This document shows, piece by piece, positions 23,125 to 30,688 of a stretch of DNA of 45,803 nt. The notes below the pieces were generated by a model. It did not search any database. It saw only the letters and a list, made by a program, of their open reading frames with translations, and was not told where the DNA came from. The DNA lies in NCBI GenBank assembly GCA_964604955.1, contig CAZSBE010000011.1:1-45803 (forward strand), written 5' to 3'. A program made the position numbers and the translations under genes. Numbering within the stretch: position 1 is the first letter of the stretch; the number at the start of each line of letters is the position of its first letter. This stretch comes from JALGWA01 sp964604955. GTDB taxonomy: Bacteria > Arandabacterota > Arandabacteria > Arandabacterales > JALGWA01.

Positions 23125-24399
23125 ATGGTGTACATTCTAGCCTTTGCAATAGTGGTCAGCGTGATCGTCTTCGTACACGAGCTGGGCCACTTCCTGGCTG
23201 CCAAGAGATCCGGCGTAAGGGTGCTGACGTTTTCCATAGGAATGGGCCCCAGGATCATCGGCTTCAAGCGCGGCGATACCGAGTACATGTTGAGCGCTAT
23301 TCCGTTCGGCGGGTACGTGAGGATGGCCGGCGACAATCCCGAGGAACAGCTCGAGGGGCAGGACTGGGAGTTTCTTCACAAGCCCAAGCGCGTGAGGGCT
23401 TTCATAGTCGCGGCGGGTCCCGTGATGAACCTCGCGCTGGCCCTCGCAATCTTCATCGGCATGAACCTCGTCCTCGGTGTCGTCGTCACGACGACCCGCG
23501 AGATCGGATACGTCATAGAGGATATGCCGGCCTGGGAGGCCGGACTCAGCGCGGGAGATGAGGTCGTTTCCGTAGACGGCAACCCGGTCGAGACATGGGA
23601 TGACTTCGAGACCATGCTCCAGGCCCGGACCGGCGGCAAGGCGACGGTGGAAGTGCTCCGGGGCGGCCAGCCCATTAGCGTCGTGCTCGATCTCGGAGAA
23701 GCCGAGTTCTATTATGATGCGGGCCTGTTCGCATACCGCACGACCGAACTGGGAAACGTCAAGTGGGGCGGGCCGGCCCACAGGGCCGGACTGCGCGGGG
23801 GAGACGTCGTGACGGCAATAGACGGCCAACCCGTGAGCAGCTGGTTCGAACTCAGGGGCATAATCCTCGCATCACCCGGCCGGCAACTCGTCATAGACTA
23901 TGACCGTAAGGGTGAGCACCGGACCGCGACAGTCATGTCGGGCGAGCGGGACGGGTCCGGTGTGATCGATGTTTCATATGCAGTAGAGGAACGGAGCGTC
24001 GGTCCCGTGGAAGCGGTCACGCTTGCCCTCAGAACGACGCGCGACGCGGCCGAGCAGATCGTGGTATTCTTCCATCGGCTCCTGACCCTGAGAGCGAGCC
24101 GCGACATGATCGGCGGGCCTGTCAGGATCGGGGAGATCGCCGGCGAGTCTATGCGGTGGGGAATCGATTACATGCTCGCGCTGATTGCAACGATAAGCGC
24201 TCAGCTCGCGCTCATCAATCTGCTCCCTATACCCGTTCTGGACGGCGGGCATCTGCTGTTGCTGGGGGTCGAAGCCGTGATCCGGAGATCGATTACAACC
24301 CGGCAGCGGATCATCGCCCACCAGATCGGATTCGTCTTCCTCATAGGCGCCATACTTACGATCACCTTCATCGACGTGTCCCGCTTCATAGGCCAGTAG
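23125..24399 (+). CDS. rseP: Site-2 intramembrane zinc metalloprotease RseP
   Basis: A 424-residue inner-membrane protease. HELGH lies in the first membrane helix (FVHELGHFLAAKRSGVRV) and supplies the zinc ligands. The third ligand is in the C-terminal membrane segment NLLPIPVLDGGHLLLLG. Two PDZ domains lie between (about 125-205 and 215-290), as in E. coli RseP, which degrades the anti-sigma factor RseA and signal-peptide remnants. No anti-sigma gene is visible here. The ATG at 23125 is one base after the dxr stop; longer in-frame starts only shadow dxr. It closes the rpsB-rseP cluster. Confidence 0.95.
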   Translation: MVYILAFAIVVSVIVFVHELGHFLAAKRSGVRVLTFSIGMGPRIIGFKRGDTEYMLSAIPFGGYVRMAGDNPEEQLEGQDWEFLHKPKRVRAFIVAAGPVMNLALALAIFIGMNLVLGVVVTTTREIGYVIEDMPAWEAGLSAGDEVVSVDGNPVETWDDFETMLQARTGGKATVEVLRGGQPISVVLDLGEAEFYYDAGLFAYRTTELGNVKWGGPAHRAGLRGGDVVTAIDGQPVSSWFELRGIILASPGRQLVIDYDRKGEHRTATVMSGERDGSGVIDVSYAVEERSVGPVEAVTLALRTTRDAAEQIVVFFHRLLTLRASRDMIGGPVRIGEIAGESMRWGIDYMLALIATISAQLALINLLPIPVLDGGHLLLLGVEAVIRRSITTRQRIIAHQIGFVFLIGAILTITFIDVSRFIGQ

Positions 24400-24424
24400 A
24401 AGCCGCTTCAGGGCGAGCCGCCAC

Positions 24425-24482
24425 TGATTGTGCAAATCAAGACCTGACCCCATCTGTGACCCCATCTGCATGACCCCGTCTG
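24425..24482 (+). repeat. Intergenic repeat, copy B, with a 12-bp tandem array
   Basis: 24425-24451 matches copy A at 16554-16580 (25 of 27). It runs into three near-identical 12-mers: TGACCCCATCTG at 24445-24456 and 24457-24468, then TGACCCCGTCTG at 24471-24482 after a two-base spacer. It lies between the convergent rseP and the lipoprotein gene. Confidence 0.75.
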
Positions 24483-24487
24483 TGCAC

Positions 24488-24787
24488 TTAGCGGCGGGAG
24501 CGGTTGGCGATTTCGGTGAAAGTGCCCAGCCAGAAGTCCACATCTCCGCCGTAGTAGCGGGTCAGTGAGTCCACCATCGCCTGCCAGTTCCGGGGGAAGT
24601 CCACCTGGCCGAGCTCATCGGAGAGAGTCGAATCGTTTTCCGAAAAGACCCGGTAGACCCTCGCGCATTCCGCGAAGGTCTCCACGAAGGTGTCGAGGTC
24701 CTCGTGCTCGGCGGGCGGGGACCCGGACGAGCAGGCCGCGATGACCAGGCATGCCGTGGAAAGATATCTCAGAATCTGCGTATTCAC
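24488..24787 (-). CDS. Predicted small lipoprotein, unknown function
   Basis: A 99-residue protein read from a GTG at 24787. Residues 1-18 are a signal peptide ending in the lipobox VIAAC (Cys19), so the mature form should be about 81 residues and lipid-anchored. The mature part is acidic and helical with aromatic residues (FVETFAECARVYRVF, NWQAMVDSLTRYYGGDVDFW). No family was recognised. No Shine-Dalgarno sequence precedes the GTG. A weak promoter places the transcript start almost on it. It is the only reverse gene between 1 and 35800. A chance frame is possible, but the lipobox argues for a real gene. Confidence 0.55.
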   Translation of the reverse strand: MNTQILRYLSTACLVIAACSSGSPPAEHEDLDTFVETFAECARVYRVFSENDSTLSDELGQVDFPRNWQAMVDSLTRYYGGDVDFWLGTFTEIANRSRR

Positions 24788-24793
24788 GAGAAT

Positions 24794-24822
24794 ATGTTAG
24801 CACCGCGGGGGACAAAGTCCAA
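24794..24822 (-). promoter_or_regulatory. Possible weak promoter of the small lipoprotein gene
   Basis: On the reverse strand TTGGAC (24822-24817) and TAACAT (24799-24794) are 17 bp apart. The predicted start falls at about 24787, the GTG itself. Matches to consensus are poor, so this is tentative. Confidence 0.25.
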
Positions 24823-24836
24823 TTCCTTTCGCATTG

Positions 24837-24865
24837 TTGACACCATTTGACTCCTTTGCTATTAT
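24837..24865 (+). promoter_or_regulatory. Promoter of the tamA-tamB operon
   Basis: A perfect TTGACA (24837-24842) and TATTAT (24860-24865) are separated by 17 bp. The expected transcription start (24871-24873) is only two to four bases before the ATG at 24875, so the mRNA would be essentially leaderless. Confidence 0.78.
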
Positions 24866-24874
24866 GCGCAATTG

Positions 24875-26773
24875 ATGAGAAAGAATATCCTGTTTTTAGC
24901 GATTTTGCTCATCGTGGCCCTTTTTGCCTCAGAGGGCTATTGCCAGCGGGACAGGCGCCCCGGCGGCCCTGCCGTCAGAGGGATAGCTGTACTCGGGGCC
25001 GAGTACTTCAGTGAGAAACAGGTCAAGAAGGTCATGAGGACCGAGGAGAGCGGCTACTTCACGACCCACCGGCTTCGCATGACCACGCTCGAATCCGACA
25101 TCCTCTCCATCGTCGCCTTCTACAGGCGGCATGGTTTCCTCCAGGCCAGGGCGGAGGTTCAGGAGCTGGAATACGACGAGCAGAACCGGAACGTCTGGAT
25201 CACCGTGAGAGTCGAGGAGGGGCCACAGACCACCGTAAGGAGCGTGGGTTTCGAAGGGCAGAGCGTCATGAGACGGGCGGCGCTCGAGAAGATAGTGGTG
25301 AACAGGGCCGGTGTACCGCTGAATGAAAGCAACATAGCGAAGGACGAATACAGCATTTACACGCTCTATGCCGACGCAGGCTACATATATGCGGACATAT
25401 CCACGCGCCTGGCCTTCGGTGAAGGGAAGGTCGACCTCACTTACATGATCAAAGAGGGCGACCCGGCCTACATCGGCAGGATAAGCGTCAGCGGGAACCG
25501 CCGCGTCGGCGAGCCCATCATCCGGCGGGAGGTCACTACCGGGCCCGGGGAGATGTTCTCGAGGAAGAAAGTGCTGGATAGCCAGCAGGGCCTGTACGAC
25601 ACGGGGCTGTTCAAGGACGTCGGCATCGACCCCGCGCCGGCAAAGGAGGACTCGGGCCTCGTCAACCTGATCGTCAAGGTGAAGGAACGCAAGATGAAGG
25701 AGGTAAACGCGGGACTGGGTTACGGCACGCGTGACGAGGCCAGGGTATCGCTGGGCTGGAGGCACAGGAACCTCTTCAAGGCGGCACTGCTGTTCAACTC
25801 CAACCTCGTCGTCGGCAGCAGGAGTTTCGACAAGGGCCTTACGAGAAAGAGGTTTGACGCTTCTCTTACCGACAGGTGGCTTTTCGGAACCAGACTCACG
25901 GGCGGCATAAGGACTTATGCTCAGGAGACGCTGGAGAGGTACAACCAGGGGAACATCATAGACGGCGAATACACCCTGGACCGGATCGGCGTCGACCTCG
26001 GAATCACCAAGGACTTCACGCGGACCTTCAGAGTCTCGCTCGGTTACTCGCACGAGTTTGTGGAGATTCGTAACCCGACCTGGAACGTGGATGATGAGGA
26101 GACGCTGAGGGTACAGCTGGGGCAGGAAGTGAACCGTTCGATGAGTTTCCTCGTGGAAAGGGACACGCGCAAACCGTTCTTCAACCCCGGCAGTGGGGCG
26201 GTCGTCAGGCTGACTACAGAGGTCACAGGCGGCCTGTTCGGCGGGGACAATTCGTTCGCGAAATTCACGGCGGGCTGGTCGCATTACTTCCTGACTTTCG
26301 CCAATGCCGTGATAGCGGTCAGCGCGAGGGCCGGCTATGTTGAACCATTCGGCAAGTCACTGGACAAAGGCGTTCCGGTGTATGAGAGGTTCTACGTCGG
26401 CGGCACATCCACGTTGAGAGGGTACCCCGAGCAGGAGTTCGGCCCCGGCGACTTCATGTTCGCGGGGAATGTTGAGATCAGGATCCCGATCTGGTGGAAA
26501 GTGACCGCCGTGACCTTCATCGACATGGCAAATGCCTGGGATTCGATAGATCAAGTCAAGTGGGAGGACTTCGAGCTGGGCGTGCAGTCTGAAGAGTACG
26601 CCCTCAGGCGGGACACGGATGTGAAGTACACATTCGGCATCGGGCTCGGAATAATAACGCCGGTCGGCCCGGCAAGGCTCGACTACGGGGCGCGGCTCAA
26701 GCGGGCCACTTACCCCGACGGCGCGAGAGAACCACATGGCCAGTTCCACGTGGTGATAGGGCACGCATTCTGA
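24875..26773 (+). CDS. tamA: Omp85-family outer-membrane assembly protein, TamA-like
   Basis: A 632-residue outer-membrane protein. The signal peptide is residues 1-24 (hydrophobic ILFLAILLIVALFA). Three POTRA domains follow at about 35-116, 118-196 and 198-272; the third starts AYIGRISVSGNRRVGEP. The 16-stranded Omp85 barrel covers about 273-632, with the substrate-loop motif RGY (R515-G516-Y517 in LRGYPEQEFGPGDF) and a C-terminal phenylalanine. BamA usually has five POTRAs and about 750-800 residues. Three POTRAs plus the adjacent tamB favour TamA, which helps insert outer-membrane proteins or move lipids. However, it sits where bamA follows rseP in E. coli, so a short BamA is the alternative. 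A TTG three bases upstream is also in frame. Confidence 0.85.
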   Translation: MRKNILFLAILLIVALFASEGYCQRDRRPGGPAVRGIAVLGAEYFSEKQVKKVMRTEESGYFTTHRLRMTTLESDILSIVAFYRRHGFLQARAEVQELEYDEQNRNVWITVRVEEGPQTTVRSVGFEGQSVMRRAALEKIVVNRAGVPLNESNIAKDEYSIYTLYADAGYIYADISTRLAFGEGKVDLTYMIKEGDPAYIGRISVSGNRRVGEPIIRREVTTGPGEMFSRKKVLDSQQGLYDTGLFKDVGIDPAPAKEDSGLVNLIVKVKERKMKEVNAGLGYGTRDEARVSLGWRHRNLFKAALLFNSNLVVGSRSFDKGLTRKRFDASLTDRWLFGTRLTGGIRTYAQETLERYNQGNIIDGEYTLDRIGVDLGITKDFTRTFRVSLGYSHEFVEIRNPTWNVDDEETLRVQLGQEVNRSMSFLVERDTRKPFFNPGSGAVVRLTTEVTGGLFGGDNSFAKFTAGWSHYFLTFANAVIAVSARAGYVEPFGKSLDKGVPVYERFYVGGTSTLRGYPEQEFGPGDFMFAGNVEIRIPIWWKVTAVTFIDMANAWDSIDQVKWEDFELGVQSEEYALRRDTDVKYTFGIGLGIITPVGPARLDYGARLKRATYPDGAREPHGQFHVVIGHAF

Positions 26774-26775
26774 CT

Positions 26776-29700
26776 ATGAGCAGGAAGAAGAGAGGACTCG
26801 TCTACTTCGGCGTGGTTTTGTGCGTTCTGCTTCTGGGGGTGGTCGTTGTCCTGAGAACGCAGAGCGCACGCATAGCCATCAACCTCGGCGGCTATCTCAC
26901 CGCGCGGATGGGGCAGGATCGGAACATCACGATCGACGTGGGCGATATCGGGGGCAATCTCTTCCGGGATGTCGTGCTGAAGGACTTCGTCATCACTTAC
27001 ACGGGCGGGGAGTCGCCCAAGATACTCTTCACCGCCAAGCAGATCTACATTTCTCATAATCCGGCGGCGCTCCTGTTCGGAAAGGTAAGGATCGATTCGG
27101 TGGGGCTGGAATCCCCGCGCATAGTGATTCCAAGGCGGGCAGACGGCTCGTGGATATTTCCCTATGGTGACGACAGCGAGGGCGGCGGGGCAGGCGCGTT
27201 TCCCAAGATCGAGATCCGCAGGTTCGGCCTGACCGACGGCTCAGTAGTCTGGGAAGGCGGCAGGCCGGCGGCCGTGACGGAGCTGGACGTCAACGCCGTA
27301 TACATGACATTCGCCGAGGAGAGCAACTTCTTCCTCAATAATCTCGCGTTTCTCTATGACGCGCGGACAAGGGTCGAGCGGTCCTCCGGCTATTTCTCCA
27401 GCGACAGACGGGGAACCGAGATTCATCTCACGGAGTTCAAGACCGAGAAGAGCAGTCTGAGTTTCAGCTTCTTCACGGGGGCGGGGAGTTGGGACACACT
27501 CGACGTCAAGGCGGAAATCGACAGCCTTGCCATGGAGGATGCCTTCTCGTTCTACGGGGCCCCTGCCCGCCAGGACTCCGGGTCGATCAGGGGAGTAGTG
27601 ACCCTGCAGGGCAAAGGAGGAAAATACGCGCTCGAAGCCGCGGTCGACGGGGCCGTCGGCATGTGGGACTTCGAGGGCCTTAAGACGAAGGGGATGTACA
27701 CGGACGGCAAGATCGCCGTCAACGACCTCACGATGGTGCTCAACGGGACGCCCATGATGGTAACGGCCGAGTACTCCATGTCGGATATCCCCGAATACAG
27801 GGGCGTGGTCTCGTTCACCGACATGGATGTGGCGACGCTGATCAGGACCCCGTCGGAAGCCCTCGACACGGATATGAACGGCGAGGTCGCGTTCAAGGGG
27901 CGTGGAATAACCGCGAAGGACTTCACGCTCGATTTGCGGCCACGCCTCAAGAGGGGAAGGTACCGGCAATACCAGTTCGACTCCGTGGATGGACGCGTGA
28001 ATCTGACGGCCCTCGGGGCGAGCATCGACATGGCGGGCAAGGTCCCCTACGGAGACATATTCACGGCGGGCCGTATCGAATTCGACGGCACGCTCGACCT
28101 CGAAATCGGGTATGACACCTCGGATCTCATCGGAATAGAGACCTACCACCCGGTCAAAGGCCTGAGCGGGGCGATGTCGGCCCGGGCAACGCTCCAGCAG
28201 AAGGCCGGCTACCTGAACCTTGACGTACACTCGACGGGCGAGGGCATCGGCTTTAAGGGCGTGGACTGCGACAGCCTGGTCTCCGATTTCTTCCTCAGCT
28301 ACTCGGACGCCGAGGGCGTCGAGGCCCATGGCCGCCTGTTCGGGGCCGGCATCGGCCGGGGCGAGTCCCGGGCCGAGGAACTGATCGCCGACTTCGGAAT
28401 CGAGAACAAGCACCTTACCATAGACAGGCTTGTGCTGACGCGGGAGGGCGGTTCACTGCTCGGACTGGTTGGCGAGATTGACTTCGTAGAGGGCGGCTTC
28501 GACATGACGGTCGACAACATCTTCGTCGAGGTGGGCAAGCACGTCTGGGAGAACTCCGGGGGAGTCGGCATCTCATACGCAAACGACTCGCTTGTGGTTA
28601 CGGGGCTCGAGCTCGCCTCGGAAGTGGGGTCGGTCAGCCTCGGGCGGTCCACGCTTGCCGGCGGGACGTACAACATCGAGGCGAGAATCAGGAATCTCGA
28701 CCTGGGCCTGCTCGGACGGTCAACGGGCAGAACCCTGCCGACCGGCACCATAAACCTCGCCTGGGACGTGAAGGGCGACCGGGACAGCCTGGGCTTCGAT
28801 CTGGAATTCGAGCTTACCGAGGGTGAAGTCAGGGACGTGCCGTATGACTCGTTCAGCGGGAAGGCGACGTACTCCGCGAACCTGCTCGTCATACATGATT
28901 TCCTGCTGAAGCAAGGCGACGGCAGCGTCGTCATTGCGGGTACGGTTCCGGCGAATCTCTCGCCCGGGACTCTCTGGAGCGCGACCGGCGCGGGCGGAGG
29001 CGGCATTCTCGATAACCTCGGCAATATAAGAATCGAGGCGAGGGACATAGACATTGCGCTCCTGTCGTCGCTCGCCCCGCCGCTCGAGAAGTTCACCGGC
29101 AAGACCAGTCTGGTTTCAGAAATAAGCGGCAGGCGCGACAATCCCCACATCGTGACGCGCGGCACGCTGCTCGGCGCGCGTTACGGCGCGACCGAGCTCG
29201 GCCGGATGACCTGGGACATTGTGCTCATGGACTCGCTGCTCACGATAAGCGAGTTCACATTCGGGTCCAATGGCGAGAGCGGCCGCGTGAAGGGCGGCAT
29301 CCCGGTCGCCGTGACCTTCATGCCTTTCTCGAGCTCGCTGCTCGAGCGCCCCATCGACCTGGAGGTCAAGGTCGACCGGGGCAATCTCGGCCTCCTCGCC
29401 GATATCTTTCCGAAGCTCAAGGAATGTGAGGGCAGGTATGATGCCGACCTCAGGATAACCGGGCAGGCGGGAGCCCCGTACTTCGAAGGCTACGTGAGCC
29501 TCTCCGGCGCGCGCATCAGGATCGAGGGAATGGCGCAGGACCTCAGGAACATCTATCTCGAAGTGGTGGCCGACGGCAGCAGGTTCGATATCAAGAAATT
29601 CCGGGCGGAGGACGGGGCGCTCAAGGGCACGGGCTATTTCACGGTGGCGGGGTTCCGTCTCGAGGATTGGAGCCTGGCACTGACCCTCGATGACCTCTGG

Positions 29701-30672
29701 ATCACCGAGTACGAGGACTTCTTCGTGCGGGTGAGCGGCGATATTGTAATCAACAGGGTGGAGGCCGAACCCGGCATGTGGGTTCCCAACCTGGAGGGCG
29801 ACCTCAAAGTCCACGAGGGCGAGTACTTCTTCAGCCTTGCGAGCGCGCAGGCCGGGGGGGGCGGCCTGGGGCCGACGAGATTCCCCGGCTGGCTGATGAA
29901 CGTGGAGGTCGAGATTCCCAACAAGTTCTGGATCCGAGGGGACGATATAGAGGCTGAGGTACAGGGAACAGTCAACGTCAAGCGTTCCGGGGAGGGATTG
30001 CTCGTTCTGGGCACCCTCAGCACCATAAGGGGAACTTTCTCCATTTATCACAACGCTTTCAAGATTGTGCGCGGAGAGGTCCGATTTAGTGATGTCACCA
30101 GTATCAAAAATGCGTATATTAACTTGGAGGCCGAAGCTCGGGTGCTGGATGAGAAGATAGAGGTGGTGGTGAGCGGTTTCCTTGATAACGTCGATGTTTC
30201 CGCTACTTCCGAGAGCGGCTGGAGTGAGACGCAGATCTTCGAGGCCCTCACCTTAAGAAGGGTGAGCGTGCCGGGCGAGGACACAAGCGAACAGGCTTTC
30301 GCCCAGGCGCTGCTTCAGTCCTGGGGCATGGCCCTTCTGAACCGGTTCGGAAACGACGTCGCCAGGGAGCTCCGGCTCGACCGGTTCGGCATCGAGGTTG
30401 GTGACGGGGCGGCGGGGGGCAACCTCATTCTCTCCACGCGCGTTACGTTCGGAAAATACGTTACGGACAATGTGTATCTCCAGTACACCGAGTCCCTCGG
30501 GAATCTGTATGGCGACGCCGAGAATCTAAAGCAGAGGGGGCTGGACGAACCCGAGCGCACGCTCCAGGTAGAATACAGGTTGAGTGACAGGTTCACCGTC
30601 GAAGGGGAGACGGGCACCGTCAGGGGGCTCGGCTACTTCGACGTCGACCTCAAGTTCAGATACGGCTATTAG
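26776..30672 (+). CDS. tamB: Translocation and assembly module subunit TamB (AsmA-like, DUF490)
   Basis: A 1298-residue envelope-spanning protein. One N-terminal membrane anchor (about residues 8-27, YFGVVLCVLLLGVVVVL) is followed by a very long repetitive beta-rich body, as in the AsmA/VPS13-like lipid-transport superfamily. It ends with the DUF490 domain (about 880-1298), including LEGDLKVHEGEYFF, GTVNVKRSGEGLLVLGTLS and the terminal FTVEGETGTVRGLGYFDVDL. TamB works with TamA, and AsmA-like proteins move phospholipids between membranes. It starts two bases after tamA, confirming a tamAB operon. Length is close to the E. coli protein. Confidence 0.92.
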   Translation: MSRKKRGLVYFGVVLCVLLLGVVVVLRTQSARIAINLGGYLTARMGQDRNITIDVGDIGGNLFRDVVLKDFVITYTGGESPKILFTAKQIYISHNPAALLFGKVRIDSVGLESPRIVIPRRADGSWIFPYGDDSEGGGAGAFPKIEIRRFGLTDGSVVWEGGRPAAVTELDVNAVYMTFAEESNFFLNNLAFLYDARTRVERSSGYFSSDRRGTEIHLTEFKTEKSSLSFSFFTGAGSWDTLDVKAEIDSLAMEDAFSFYGAPARQDSGSIRGVVTLQGKGGKYALEAAVDGAVGMWDFEGLKTKGMYTDGKIAVNDLTMVLNGTPMMVTAEYSMSDIPEYRGVVSFTDMDVATLIRTPSEALDTDMNGEVAFKGRGITAKDFTLDLRPRLKRGRYRQYQFDSVDGRVNLTALGASIDMAGKVPYGDIFTAGRIEFDGTLDLEIGYDTSDLIGIETYHPVKGLSGAMSARATLQQKAGYLNLDVHSTGEGIGFKGVDCDSLVSDFFLSYSDAEGVEAHGRLFGAGIGRGESRAEELIADFGIENKHLTIDRLVLTREGGSLLGLVGEIDFVEGGFDMTVDNIFVEVGKHVWENSGGVGISYANDSLVVTGLELASEVGSVSLGRSTLAGGTYNIEARIRNLDLGLLGRSTGRTLPTGTINLAWDVKGDRDSLGFDLEFELTEGEVRDVPYDSFSGKATYSANLLVIHDFLLKQGDGSVVIAGTVPANLSPGTLWSATGAGGGGILDNLGNIRIEARDIDIALLSSLAPPLEKFTGKTSLVSEISGRRDNPHIVTRGTLLGARYGATELGRMTWDIVLMDSLLTISEFTFGSNGESGRVKGGIPVAVTFMPFSSSLLERPIDLEVKVDRGNLGLLADIFPKLKECEGRYDADLRITGQAGAPYFEGYVSLSGARIRIEGMAQDLRNIYLEVVADGSRFDIKKFRAEDGALKGTGYFTVAGFRLEDWSLALTLDDLWITEYEDFFVRVSGDIVINRVEAEPGMWVPNLEGDLKVHEGEYFFSLASAQAGGGGLGPTRFPGWLMNVEVEIPNKFWIRGDDIEAEVQGTVNVKRSGEGLLVLGTLSTIRGTFSIYHNAFKIVRGEVRFSDVTSIKNAYINLEAEARVLDEKIEVVVSGFLDNVDVSATSESGWSETQIFEALTLRRVSVPGEDTSEQAFAQALLQSWGMALLNRFGNDVARELRLDRFGIEVGDGAAGGNLILSTRVTFGKYVTDNVYLQYTESLGNLYGDAENLKQRGLDEPERTLQVEYRLSDRFTVEGETGTVRGLGYFDVDLKFRYGY

Positions 30673-30688
30673 AAGAGTGGAGTGCGCT

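Noticed and set aside
24615..24815. Alternative reverse frame overlapping the small lipoprotein
   Set aside because: It lacks a signal peptide or any motif, and the overlapping frame has a proper lipobox.
24929..26284. Reverse open frame of 451 codons opposite tamA
   Set aside because: No recognisable protein features; tamA has signal peptide, POTRAs and barrel motifs on the forward strand.
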